This document shows positions 1 to 7,361 of a stretch of DNA of 15,026 bases, piece by piece. A program made the translations under genes and the position numbers. The notes below the pieces were generated by a model, which ran no database searches, was not told where the DNA came from, and saw only the letters and a program-made list of their open reading frames with translations. Source of the stretch: a bacterium (lineage in GTDB: Bacteria > Margulisbacteria > Marinamargulisbacteria > SXXA01); the NCBI GenBank assembly GCA_947502965.1, contig CANNCG010000021.1:1-15026 (forward strand), in the 5' to 3' direction. How positions within the stretch are numbered: position 1 is the stretch's first letter; each line of letters begins with the position of its first letter.

Positions 1-173
1 GTTGCTGTAACCAGCATCGTTAAATACGTGTTGTCAGGTGTATACAGTCGTCGCCGAAACCCTTTCCCGTCGATCTTTACTTCCTTTTTTACTATCATTT
101 CCTCTAATGGTCCCACCAAGTCTTTTTCTATTTCTTCCTCTATTTGAAGACTCATTCCTATCCCTCGGTTCAT
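1..173 (-). CDS. Transposase N-terminus, IS4-like (partial, cut by window start)
   Basis: Reading the minus strand from the ATG at 173 gives 57 codons with no stop before the window edge. The peptide starts MNRGIGMSLQIEEEIEKDL and later has FRRRLYTPDNTYLTMLVTA. The pattern of a basic stretch followed by R-L-Y/F-T-P-x-x-T resembles the N-terminal domain of IS4-family DDE transposases, which precedes the catalytic RNase-H-like fold; that fold lies outside the window. A perfect AGGAGG (plus 181-186) sits 7 nt before the ATG, which fixes the start and is stronger than the SD of most other genes here. The reading frame is AT-rich and purine-rich, unlike the neighbouring cysS, consistent with mobile DNA. 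The family call rests on this short N-terminus only, so another DDE family is possible. Confidence 0.6.
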   Translation of the reverse strand, partial: MNRGIGMSLQIEEEIEKDLVGPLEEMIVKKEVKIDGKGFRRRLYTPDNTYLTMLVTA

Positions 174-220
174 GTGACACCCTCCTTTGTTGGTTTTGAC
201 AAAGTATATATTAATACTCG

Positions 221-249
221 ATGTTTAAACTAGTGCCATTACTTGTCAA
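221..249 (-). promoter_or_regulatory. Putative promoter of the IS4-like transposase
   Basis: On the minus strand a perfect -35 hexamer TTGACA (plus 244-249) is followed, after 16-17 bp, by an AT-rich weak -10 (TAAACA or AAACAT, plus 221-227). The start codon at 173 lies about 48 nt beyond it. The -35 lies in a small self-complementary sequence (CTTGTCAAG, 242-250) and is repeated inverted at 197-203 (TTGACAA). The -35 is convincing; the -10 is not. Confidence 0.4.
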
Positions 250-291
250 GGGGGTCTCGATATTCCTGTTTTTTAGAAAAAAAAGGGGGGG

Positions 292-1659
292 CTAGATAGT
301 TACCTTTTTTATATACCAACGGTAACCATCTTTTACATCTTCAATTACAATACCGAATTGTGCCAACACGGCATCCCGTAAGCGATCCGCCTCAGCATAG
401 TCGCGATTGTGTTTGGCCGCTTTACGGGCTTCCATCATGTGGATAGCCGCGTCAGGTGCCGTATCCGCTATCGACACATCGCCAAACAGCCCCAAAAGAC
501 GTCCCAATTCTGTGAGCACTCCCCCGGCATTTACATGATGGGTATGCATATATTTATTCAAATCAAACAATACCCCAATAGCCCCTGCCGTATTAAAATC
601 ATCATCCATCGATTCTTCAAAACGGGTACGAAATCCCACACATTCAGTCACATGGCGTTCTTCTGGATCCGGCCATTCAACCACCAGTTTCCGAGTATGA
701 TGAAGACGCGATAAGGCTTGCTGGGCCTCATCCAAGCCTTCTAAAGAAAATCCCAATGGCGATCGATAATGCGTTTTTAAAAGAAAAAAACGGATGACTT
801 CGCCAGAATAGGTCTGAAGAATGTCACGAATTGTAAAAAAATTCCCCGCAGATTTGGCCATTTTTTCGTCCCGAATAATGACAAATCCATTGTGCAGCCA
901 ATAGCGCGCAAAAGGATGCCCCGTTGCACATTCAGACTGGCAAATTTCATTTTCGTGATGCGGAAAGATCAGGTCTTGCCCCCCTGCGTGGATGTCGATA
1001 CTAGGACCCAATGCTGCCAACACCATAGCGGAGCACTCAATATGCCACCCTGGACGTCCTTTTCCCCAAGGACTTTCCCAAAACGGTTCTCCTGGTTTTG
1101 CGGATTTCCAAAGCACAAAATCAAGCGGGTTGCGCTTCATATCAGACACCTCTACACGGCTACCTGAAATCAAATCCTCCAAGATTTTTTTTGACAATTT
1201 TCCATATTCAGGAAAAGCAGCCACAGAAAAATAAACATCTCCCTCTGAAACATAAGCAGCCCCCTTCTGAATCAAAGTCGCAATCAACGACTGCATCTCC
1301 CCAATATACGCGGTCGCCCTGGGATAGGATTCCGCTGGCAAAACATAGAGGGACTGTAGGTCTTCGAGACATGCCGAAATAAACCGTGTCGTGAGAGACT
1401 CCCAAAATTCCCCTAGCTCAGCTGCTCTTTTGATAATTTTGTCATCAATGTCTGTAAAGTTTTGAACATACCGCACACGATAGCCTCTATAGGCCAGATG
1501 GCGACGAATACAATCAAACACAACGTAAACCCGCGCATGACCGACATGACAATAGTCATACGAGGTAATGCCACAGGTATAAAAGGTCACCTCAGACGGA
1601 TTCAAGGGAATAAATTTCTCTTTTTTTGCAGTTAAGGTGTTGTACAGATAAATAGACAT
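292..1659 (-). CDS. cysS: Cysteinyl-tRNA synthetase
   Basis: Class I aminoacyl-tRNA synthetase that charges tRNA-Cys with cysteine using ATP in the cytoplasm. The 455-residue protein has all the hallmarks. The HIGH-like motif HVGH is at residues 38-41. The zinc ligands are Cys29, Cys209 (in GWHIECS), His234 and Glu238 (in HHENE), nearly the same positions as in E. coli. The KMSKS-type loop KMAKS is at 266-270, and NFTDIDDKIIKRA at about 67-79 is family-typical. The open frame extends 34 codons further upstream, but that part lies inside panB. The chosen ATG at 1659 gives the canonical beginning MSIYLYNTLT, follows an AGGT SD, and starts 7 nt after the panB stop. It is the last gene of the operon. 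No strong hairpin terminator follows, only A/T-rich homopolymer runs at 269-291. Confidence 0.97.
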   Translation of the reverse strand: MSIYLYNTLTAKKEKFIPLNPSEVTFYTCGITSYDYCHVGHARVYVVFDCIRRHLAYRGYRVRYVQNFTDIDDKIIKRAAELGEFWESLTTRFISACLEDLQSLYVLPAESYPRATAYIGEMQSLIATLIQKGAAYVSEGDVYFSVAAFPEYGKLSKKILEDLISGSRVEVSDMKRNPLDFVLWKSAKPGEPFWESPWGKGRPGWHIECSAMVLAALGPSIDIHAGGQDLIFPHHENEICQSECATGHPFARYWLHNGFVIIRDEKMAKSAGNFFTIRDILQTYSGEVIRFFLLKTHYRSPLGFSLEGLDEAQQALSRLHHTRKLVVEWPDPEERHVTECVGFRTRFEESMDDDFNTAGAIGVLFDLNKYMHTHHVNAGGVLTELGRLLGLFGDVSIADTAPDAAIHMMEARKAAKHNRDYAEADRLRDAVLAQFGIVIEDVKDGYRWYIKKVTI

Positions 1660-1666
1660 GTGCGAC

Positions 1667-2461
1667 CTAAAACCCGTGCTCAGAACCCGGAAAAAAACCA
1701 GAGGCCACCTCTGATCGAAAGGCCGAAACCGCATGCTGTATCCCCGTCCCAAAATCTGCATAGCGCTTTGTAAATTTAGGCGAATGGGGTGTCAACCCAA
1801 GCATATCCTGTGTCACCAATACCTGCCCATCACAGCCAGCCCCCGCGCCAATCCCCAATGTCGGAATACTTAATTGCGCCGTAATCGCAGTAGCCAAAGA
1901 GGCCGGAACCATTTCCAATACCAGGGCAAAACAGCCCACCGCTTCCAAAGCCACGGCCAAGGATTGCAGGGTCTCTGCTTGCTGGGAATCCCGTCCCTGG
2001 ACTTTGTATCCGCCCAGTTGATGCACCGAATGTGGCGTAAATCCGATATGCGCCATGACAGGAATACCAATCTCACATACCGCCTGAACCGCAGGCAGCA
2101 AATACGGAGACACTTCCATTTTGACCGCCTGGACACGGCCTTCCTGAACCAGCCGCCCAGCACTGGCCCGCGCCTGCTCTACCCCAATATGGTAGGACAT
2201 AAAAGGCAAATCTCCTACAACCAAGGCATGCGAAACAGCACCAGAAACAGCCTTGGAATGGTAAACCATTTGATCCAAGGTCACACTCAGGGTATCTGTG
2301 TTACCACAAAACACATTTCCTATAGAATCTCCCACCAAAATAACATCCACCTCGGCGGCATCTAAGGCGCGGGCCAACAAGGCATCGTAGGCCGTCAGCA
2401 TCACTATTTTTTTTCCTTGGCGCTTTTTTTTGATCAAATCTACACCATGTAATTGGGCCAT
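1667..2461 (-). CDS. panB: 3-methyl-2-oxobutanoate hydroxymethyltransferase (ketopantoate hydroxymethyltransferase)
   Basis: Makes ketopantoate from alpha-ketoisovalerate and 5,10-methylene-tetrahydrofolate, the first committed step to pantothenate and coenzyme A. The 264 residues match the usual family length. The Mg-binding aspartates are visible as Asp45 (LVGDSIGN) and Asp84 (VVGDLPFMSY). Further conserved residues are Lys114 and Glu116 (VKMEV), His138 (AHIGFTPHS), GGYKVQGRD at 150-158, and the putative catalytic Glu183 (LVLEMVP). The glycine-rich GIGAGAGCDGQ follows. The start at 2461 overlaps the cdaA stop as TAATG and has an AAAGGA SD inside cdaA; an upstream in-frame ATG at 2482 is less well placed. 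panC and panD are not in the window, so the rest of the pathway must lie elsewhere or be absent. Confidence 0.97.
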   Translation of the reverse strand: MAQLHGVDLIKKKRQGKKIVMLTAYDALLARALDAAEVDVILVGDSIGNVFCGNTDTLSVTLDQMVYHSKAVSGAVSHALVVGDLPFMSYHIGVEQARASAGRLVQEGRVQAVKMEVSPYLLPAVQAVCEIGIPVMAHIGFTPHSVHQLGGYKVQGRDSQQAETLQSLAVALEAVGCFALVLEMVPASLATAITAQLSIPTLGIGAGAGCDGQVLVTQDMLGLTPHSPKFTKRYADFGTGIQHAVSAFRSEVASGFFPGSEHGF

Positions 2462-3309
2462 TATGACGATCCTTTCATCCAACGATTCTGCTTAAACCAA
2501 CGGTTCAAACGCCCAAAAACGCCCCCCGAAACCGATGATTCTTCTTTATACAAACTAAACAAACGGGTTTCTAGGGCTTGTTTATTCAAGTATCGGGTCA
2601 GATTACCACGCTCTGCCAAAGAAATAACCCCTGTCTCTTCTGAAATCACAATAACCAATGCGTCCGATACTTCAGACAACCCCATTGCCGCACGGTGTCG
2701 GGTACCCAATCGCCGATCCTGCAAGGTGGCATCCGTCAGTGGCAGCAGACATCCCGCAGCCGCAATCCGACTCTCTCGTAAAATAACAGCCCCGTCATGG
2801 GTGGGAGACTTCGGCCAGAAAAGAGAGGCCAACAATTCCCCAGAGATATGCGCATGAACCCGAATGCCCGACTGAATATACTCGTTTAAATTGCTGCCCA
2901 ACTCAATCACAATAAGCCCACCCACCCGTTCTTTGGACAAAATATCCACAGCACGCAGCAACTGTTTAATAACGGATAGATGCTGGTCATCCTCGTGAAT
3001 CATAAAAGGGGTCAACAAACGACCAGAACCTATACGCTCTAAAAAACGCCGTAACTCTGGCTGAAACACAATTAAAATCAGCAAAAGCAACACCGTTGCA
3101 AACTTGCCCAGAACCCAATTTAACGTCGTTAATTGTAGAGTAAAGCTCGCCGCATACAAGGCCAAAACAACCAATAATCCGCGCACCAAAGATTCTGCGT
3201 GGGTTTCTGAAATCCATACCAACAAACGGTATATCAGAAGGTAAACCAAACAAAAATCAACAGTGGCCACTAGCCAATGCGTCGACGCCAAAAAGGCCGA
3301 TAGGGGCAT
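2461..3309 (-). CDS. cdaA: Membrane diadenylate cyclase CdaA (c-di-AMP synthase)
   Basis: Condenses two ATP molecules into the second messenger c-di-AMP at the inner membrane. The 282-residue protein has about three N-terminal transmembrane segments (roughly residues 13-33, 41-59 and 65-83), then the family-typical FQPELRRFLERIG at 82-94. The cytoplasmic DAC (DisA_N) domain covers about 110-245. Its catalytic motifs are intact: Asp-Gly-Ala at 172-174 in PTHDGAVI, and Arg-His-Arg at 204-206 in LGTRHRAAMG. SEETG at 223-227 is also typical. A basic, aromatic tail (RLNRWFKQNRW) ends the protein. The start overlaps the lysA stop as TGATG, with GAGGT just upstream. In Firmicutes the neighbours are usually cdaR (ybbR) and glmM; here they are replaced by lysA and panB, so any CdaR-like regulator must be encoded elsewhere or be missing. 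Confidence 0.95.
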   Translation of the reverse strand: MPLSAFLASTHWLVATVDFCLVYLLIYRLLVWISETHAESLVRGLLVVLALYAASFTLQLTTLNWVLGKFATVLLLLILIVFQPELRRFLERIGSGRLLTPFMIHEDDQHLSVIKQLLRAVDILSKERVGGLIVIELGSNLNEYIQSGIRVHAHISGELLASLFWPKSPTHDGAVILRESRIAAAGCLLPLTDATLQDRRLGTRHRAAMGLSEVSDALVIVISEETGVISLAERGNLTRYLNKQALETRLFSLYKEESSVSGGVFGRLNRWFKQNRWMKGSS

Positions 3310-4601
3310 CAGACCTCAGCATCAAGGCGAAGCATATCCGCCATCGTTTCCCGACGCACCCACACCGTACTCTGTACATTTTCTACCATCACCACGGCAG
3401 GCCTAGGCACCCGGTTGTAGGTAGACGCCATTGCATAGTTATACGCGCCGGTTCCATAGACGACGACGAGATCGCCCACCTGCAAGGTTGGCAACAAGAC
3501 CTCATGGGACAACACATCGCCAGATTCACAGTAACGCCCCGCAATCGCATAGGTTTCAGTAGCAGACCTCTCTACGGCTTGTGCCACCCCAAACGTGTAC
3601 TTGGCTTGATACAGCATAGGTCGAATATTGTCCGCCATCCCGCCATCAATAAAGGCATAGGTTTTGACACCAGGGATATCTTTAATGGCCCCCACACGGT
3701 ATACCGTTAGGCCTGCAACCCCCACGATAGAACGCCCCGGCTCTAGTATCAACTTGGGCAGTGGTATGCCGGCTGCCTGACAGGCGGTTTTGAGATGCGC
3801 CGCCATCCCTGACACCAAGGCAGAGACCACTGGCGGATCATCTTGCGCCGTGTATTGGATGCCCATCCCGCCACCCAAATTCAGAACCTCGATGTCACGG
3901 CCCAACACCCGAGACAAGGACTGGGTGTGATCTACCATACGATCAACCAAGTCATAGTAAGGCTCTGTATCAAAAATCTGAGACCCGATATGACTATGTA
4001 GCCCTAAAATATGAATAGCCGCATCTGATTTATACGCCGCCGCCAAGGCCATCACACTGTCTTTGGCCAATCCAAACTTGGAATCAATTTGGCCCGTTTT
4101 AATATAATCGTGGGTATGCGCCTCTATTTCTGGCTTCAAACGCAACATGACAGGGACACGACGCCCCAATGACTTTGCCAATGCTGACAACGTGGCCATT
4201 TCTTGTTCATGGTCCACCACCACCGTGACACCAGACTCAACCGCCAATTGCAGCTCTTCGAGTGATTTGTTATTGCCATGAAAGACAATACGGTCCGGGG
4301 CTATTCCTGCACGAAGCGCCGTCAAACACTCGGCCCCAGACACCACATCAACACCCAGCCCACAGGACTTCAAAAAAGCAAGCAAACGAATGGACATGCC
4401 CGCTTTACCGGCATAGATCACCATGTGATTGGGATAGGTCTCAGCCAGCGGTTCGGTATACGCCGCACACATATCCCGAATAGTGGCCGCATCCACCACA
4501 TACAGCGGTGTGCCATACGCTGCTGCAAGTTCGGAGAGACGTAGGCCCCCGATGAAGACATCTCCTGATTCCTGACGATACGTGATTGGAAAAATACCCA
4601 T
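3309..4601 (-). CDS. lysA: Diaminopimelate decarboxylase
   Basis: PLP enzyme that decarboxylates meso-diaminopimelate to L-lysine, the last step of lysine synthesis. The 430-residue protein has the fold-type III alanine-racemase-like barrel followed by a C-terminal beta domain. The PLP lysine is Lys66 in VIYAGKAG; the family more often has YAxKAN, so the Gly after Ala is a small variation. HSHIGSQIFD, the EPGRS phosphate-binding segment, and GRYCESGDVL with its active-site Cys are all present. GAYNYAMASTYN near the end is typical of the family. The ATG at 4601 was chosen because AAAGAGA lies 7 nt upstream; a GTG at 4631 would add 10 residues. It follows def by 39 nt and its stop overlaps the cdaA start by 1 nt. 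Confidence 0.96.
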   Translation of the reverse strand: MGIFPITYRQESGDVFIGGLRLSELAAAYGTPLYVVDAATIRDMCAAYTEPLAETYPNHMVIYAGKAGMSIRLLAFLKSCGLGVDVVSGAECLTALRAGIAPDRIVFHGNNKSLEELQLAVESGVTVVVDHEQEMATLSALAKSLGRRVPVMLRLKPEIEAHTHDYIKTGQIDSKFGLAKDSVMALAAAYKSDAAIHILGLHSHIGSQIFDTEPYYDLVDRMVDHTQSLSRVLGRDIEVLNLGGGMGIQYTAQDDPPVVSALVSGMAAHLKTACQAAGIPLPKLILEPGRSIVGVAGLTVYRVGAIKDIPGVKTYAFIDGGMADNIRPMLYQAKYTFGVAQAVERSATETYAIAGRYCESGDVLSHEVLLPTLQVGDLVVVYGTGAYNYAMASTYNRVPRPAVVMVENVQSTVWVRRETMADMLRLDAEV

Positions 4602-4640
4602 AATTATCTCTTTCTTGTTCTCAAGGATCACAGAAAAACC

Positions 4641-5153
4641 TTATTTTTTTTGAGACCGTTTTTTAGGCGCTACCGCCAGTTCAGGCGCGGCATTGTCCTC
4701 CTGAATAGAAACAACAGGCGTTCCTTTATCTACAATCAAAACACCATTTAAATGGTCAATTTCGTGTTGCAAAATACGGGCTAAAAAGCCTTTCTCACGC
4801 AATACAACAGGTCTTCCAACAGCCGAAAACCCCTTTACATGAATACGTGTATGTCGCGTCACATTGACCGTCACACCAGGCAAGCTCAAACAGCCTTCCT
4901 CATCTACCGCTTCCCCAGACACCGAAATTATTTCAGGATTGATAATTTCAAAGTGGTGCTTTTTGTACCCCACGACCAAGACACGCAAAGTCACACCGAC
5001 CTGGGGTGCGGCAAGCCCCACCCCACGGTACGCATCCATTGTCTCAAACATATCCGCCACTAAATCTTTGAGAGCCGTATCAAAAGCCAACACAGGCTTC
5101 GCAATATCTCGCAAAACCTCATGCGGATAAGCCAAGACCGTTCTGACCGCCAT
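4641..5153 (-). CDS. def: Peptide deformylase
   Basis: Metalloenzyme that removes the N-formyl group from new proteins. The three family motifs are intact in the 170-residue protein: GVGLAAPQVG (44-53), EEGCLSLPG (85-93, with metal ligand Cys88) and QHEIDHLNG (129-137, with metal ligands His130 and His134 and catalytic Glu131). The C-terminus carries an extra tail of about 25 residues ending in the basic KKRSQKK, beyond the catalytic core. The start lies 2 nt after the purA stop (TAACGATG) without a clear SD, which suggests translational coupling to purA. Deformylase genes more often sit with fmt; that neighbour is not seen here. Confidence 0.97.
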   Translation of the reverse strand: MAVRTVLAYPHEVLRDIAKPVLAFDTALKDLVADMFETMDAYRGVGLAAPQVGVTLRVLVVGYKKHHFEIINPEIISVSGEAVDEEGCLSLPGVTVNVTRHTRIHVKGFSAVGRPVVLREKGFLARILQHEIDHLNGVLIVDKGTPVVSIQEDNAAPELAVAPKKRSQKK

Positions 5154-5155
5154 CG

Positions 5156-6424
5156 TTATCGTGAAATCAACCGAATCGTTTGGTTGCGACGAGACCCAAC
5201 AGACACCAAGGTAATAGGCACCCCTACAGCAGCAGAGACATATTCCACGTATTGTTTGGCCGTCTCAGGCAAATCCGCAAAACGGGTAATATTTGAAATA
5301 TCTGTTTCCCAACCTGGTAAGGTGTCATAAATCGGCTCACATGACGAAAACAGATCCAAATCCAAAGGAAAATGAATCAAATCACCTTCGGATGTTTTGT
5401 ATTTCGTGCAAACCTTTATTTCCTTACAGCTGTCCAAAACATCCAATTTCGTCAAACAAATTTCTGTAATCCCATTAACCCGTACGGCATAACGCAACCC
5501 TACCAAGTCCAACCAGCCACAACGGCGAGGCCGATTGGTCGTCGTACCGTACTCTGCACCACGGTGACGCAACAGTTCACCGGTTTCATCTGTCAATTCC
5601 GTTGGAAAAGGACCTTCCCCCACCCGGGTCACATAGGCTTTGGCAACCCCAAACACCTGATGAATTTTGTGAGGGCCAATCCCTACACCAATACAGGCAC
5701 CGCCAGAAACAGGACTGGACGAGGTCACATACGGATAGGTCCCGTGATCGATGTCCAACATCGTCCCCTGAGCGCCCTCTAAAATCACCCGTTTCCCCTG
5801 ATCAATGGCCTCATTCACAAACAAAGATGTATCCACAACAAAAGGACGCAAACGGTTCCCTAGCGCTGCATATTGGGCGACAACGGCGTCGATATCTACC
5901 GTATGATTGGGCAAAACAGCGGCCCAATCTTTCCTAGAAATCACTTTTCGAAGACGTGACTCGGACAACAAATCCATGATACGCACCCCAACACGGGACA
6001 CTTTATCAGTGTAACAAGGGCCTATTCCACGACCCGTTGTGCCAATTTTTTGACCCAAACGATGCCCCTCTTCTTGAGAATCCAACAACTTATGGAAGGG
6101 CAAGATGACATGGGCCAGACTGGAAATCTTGAACTTTTCTGGCGTTACCGAAATTCCCTTCTGGTGCAAGGTATCGATTTCCCAAAAAAGAACTTCAGGG
6201 TCAATCACCACGCCATTTCCAATGACGCAACAACATGTATCGTACAAAATCCCTGATGGAATCAAATGTAATTTAAACGTTTTTTCGCCAACAACAACGG
6301 TATGTCCGGCATTATTCCCACCTTGGTAACGCACCACGAGGTCCATTTTCTCGGCCAAGATATCCGTTATTTTCCCTTTACCTTCGTCGCCCCACTGGGC
6401 TCCGACAATGATTTTTACTGACAT
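5156..6424 (-). CDS. purA: Adenylosuccinate synthetase
   Basis: Joins IMP and aspartate using GTP to give adenylosuccinate, the first step from IMP to AMP. At 422 residues it has normal family length. The GTP-binding loop GDEGKGK is at residues 12-18 with catalytic Asp13, and NNAGHT carries catalytic His41. Further on are GTTGRGIGPCY, LEGAQGTMLDIDHGTYPYVTSS and the C-terminal VGVPITLVSVG. The open frame runs 15 codons further upstream, but the chosen ATG at 6424 gives the standard start MSVKIIVGAQWG. The SD is weak (AAGTGAG-like, about 11 nt upstream). It is the first gene of the six-gene minus-strand operon, so a promoter should lie between 6425 and 6721, though I could not identify a convincing one. 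Confidence 0.97.
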   Translation of the reverse strand: MSVKIIVGAQWGDEGKGKITDILAEKMDLVVRYQGGNNAGHTVVVGEKTFKLHLIPSGILYDTCCCVIGNGVVIDPEVLFWEIDTLHQKGISVTPEKFKISSLAHVILPFHKLLDSQEEGHRLGQKIGTTGRGIGPCYTDKVSRVGVRIMDLLSESRLRKVISRKDWAAVLPNHTVDIDAVVAQYAALGNRLRPFVVDTSLFVNEAIDQGKRVILEGAQGTMLDIDHGTYPYVTSSSPVSGGACIGVGIGPHKIHQVFGVAKAYVTRVGEGPFPTELTDETGELLRHRGAEYGTTTNRPRRCGWLDLVGLRYAVRVNGITEICLTKLDVLDSCKEIKVCTKYKTSEGDLIHFPLDLDLFSSCEPIYDTLPGWETDISNITRFADLPETAKQYVEYVSAAVGVPITLVSVGSRRNQTIRLISR

Positions 6425-6721
6425 TGCGACACACTCACTTTTGTAATTTTGAACAAACAGACACCCCATTCATTCGCTTGAGACTATCCAAAGAGACCCT
6501 TAGACTTATTTGGACAGTCTCATCGACCCTGCCATGCCGTGCGCCGCTCATGTGTGAACCTGAGGGATACACATGGGTTCCAGCCACAAAGACTGGATAG
6601 AAACTCTAGGACAAAGGTATGTTATTGTCGTTCAAGCTCCCACACTTAAAACGTTGGTACCACATAAAATCAGGCCCACCAACACAGAAGGGCGCGGGGA
6701 TTATAACAAAAGGACACCTGT
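6425..6721. other. Divergent intergenic region between purA and aroK
   Basis: These 297 bp hold no credible gene and should contain the start sites of both the purA operon (minus) and aroK (plus). A TAAAAT at 6665-6670 could be a plus-strand -10 for aroK, but no good -35 lies at the right distance. No clear promoter is visible for purA. The central part is unusually rich in inverted repeats, described as a separate entry. The aroK SD (AAAGGA, 6708-6713) lies near the right end. Confidence 0.6.
6480..6605. other. Structured intergenic element with competing inverted repeats
   Basis: Three foldings compete. First, GAGACT-A-TCCA (6480-6490) pairs with TGGA-C-AGTCTC (6511-6521), 10 base pairs with one mismatch. 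Second, the same left arm can instead pair with GGATAG plus CTC at 6595-6605, closing the whole element. Third, a perfect 7-bp stem CATGTGT/ACACATG (6549-6555 with 6569-6575) lies in between. Sharing one arm between a short hairpin and a long-range stem is what a regulatory leader or small structured RNA would show. The strand is unknown, because it lies upstream of genes on both sides. It could also be operator DNA, as a TGGAnAG-type box occurs three times in two orientations. I could not match it to a known RNA family. Confidence 0.35.
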
Positions 6722-7243
6722 ATGTACCATAACATTGTCTTGATCGGGATGATGGGTAGCGGAAAAAGCAGCATCGGACGCTGTCTTTCGGAGCACCATC
6801 CCCTCATATTTACCGACACAGATACCCTCATAGCGCAAAAAACAGGAAGCAGCATCCCCGATTTTTTTAGCCAAAACGGCGAAGTGGCCTTTCGCAAAAT
6901 TGAATCTGAGATTTGCGAAACACTTCCCAACTACAAGGGGTATATCATCGCCACTGGTGGCGGTATTGTTTTATCCAAACCCAATAGACAGACGCTCAAA
7001 AAAAGTGGGTGGGTGGTATACCTCCATGCCTCCACAGCACAGATTTTGGCACGGTTGGCGCATGATCAAAGCCGCCCGCTTCTGAACACACCCGACAAAG
7101 AAGCCAGAATTCAGGACTTACTCACCCAACGAGAGTCGCTCTATAGAAGAACAGCCCATGTGGTGGTCGATATAACCGCATCTCCGACGGAGATAGCCAA
7201 GATGATTTGGCACAAATACCAAGCCACCTGCCAAGAATTGTAA
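6722..7243 (+). CDS. aroK: Shikimate kinase
   Basis: Phosphorylates shikimate to shikimate 3-phosphate with ATP, step five of the shikimate pathway to aromatic amino acids. The protein has 173 residues, normal for the family. It shows Walker A GMMGSGKS (9-16), FTDTDTLI with Asp32 and Asp34, FRKIESE with Arg58, and the shikimate-binding GGG (79-81). The lid arginine is Arg118 (SRPLL), and the usual C-terminal Arg falls in SLYRRTAHVVVD. The ATG at 6722 follows AAAGGA with 8 nt spacing. It stands alone on the plus strand, divergent from the purA operon and convergent with the DUF6580 gene. aroK and aroL are close paralogues; aroK is used as the generic symbol. Confidence 0.94.
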   Translation: MYHNIVLIGMMGSGKSSIGRCLSEHHPLIFTDTDTLIAQKTGSSIPDFFSQNGEVAFRKIESEICETLPNYKGYIIATGGGIVLSKPNRQTLKKSGWVVYLHASTAQILARLAHDQSRPLLNTPDKEARIQDLLTQRESLYRRTAHVVVDITASPTEIAKMIWHKYQATCQEL

Positions 7244-7280
7244 TCACTGCCTAGCGAGGGGGGCAGGGGCAGAGACCCCC

Positions 7281-7323
7281 AAAAAAAAAACTCTATTTCG
7301 CTCAGCTTTGCTGAGCGAAATAG
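7281..7323 (-). terminator. Intrinsic terminator of the DUF6580 gene
   Basis: A perfect 14-bp stem CTATTTCGCTCAGC/GCTGAGCGAAATAG (7293-7306 with 7310-7323) has a 3-nt loop. On the minus strand it is followed by two bases and then ten T (plus A run 7281-7290), a textbook rho-independent terminator about 38 nt after the stop at 7362. On the plus strand no T-run follows the stem, so it would not be a canonical terminator for the convergent aroK. Confidence 0.9.
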
Positions 7324-7334
7324 AAATGAAGCTC

Positions 7335-7352
7335 AAAGGGCTGACGCCCTTT
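7335..7352. repeat. Small perfect hairpin between DUF6580 stop and terminator
   Basis: AAAGGGC (7335-7341) and GCCCTTT (7346-7352) form a 7-bp stem with a 4-nt loop. On the plus strand the stem ends in TTT, so it might weakly stop aroK transcripts; on the minus strand it lies ahead of the main terminator. Just beyond it, TAGATCCC occurs twice (7352-7359 and 7363-7370) at the end of the DUF6580 gene, followed by TCTAGA. Confidence 0.5.
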
Positions 7353-7361
7353 AGATCCCGT

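Noticed and set aside
1874..2365. Plus-strand open frame of 163 codons inside panB.
   Set aside because: It is antisense to a fully conserved panB; the peptide is rich in Arg, His and Gln as expected from antisense translation and has no domain features.
6552..6575. GAACCTGA followed by GGGATAC, with a CTTGAGA and ACCCTT upstream, recalls the conserved core of the TPP riboswitch.
   Set aside because: The order and spacing are wrong: the ACCCTT and GAACCTGA blocks lie nearly 60 nt apart, and the following TCTGGxTAATxCCAGCG core is missing. The downstream gene is not thiamine-related.
6480..6660. Possible 6S RNA, SRP RNA or RNase P RNA in the purA-aroK spacer.
   Set aside because: The SRP tetraloop core (GGAAG with flanking AGCAGCC) and RNase P core are absent, and the element is shorter than a typical 6S RNA with no clear central bubble. 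It is kept only as an unnamed structured region.
6670..6930. Minus-strand open frame of 86 codons overlapping the start of aroK.
   Set aside because: It is antisense to the conserved Walker A region of aroK, has no SD, and its peptide resembles no known protein.
7281..7323. Bidirectional terminator serving aroK as well.
   Set aside because: Only the minus strand has a T run after the stem. On the plus strand the stem is followed by AAATGAAG, so termination of aroK cannot be claimed from it.
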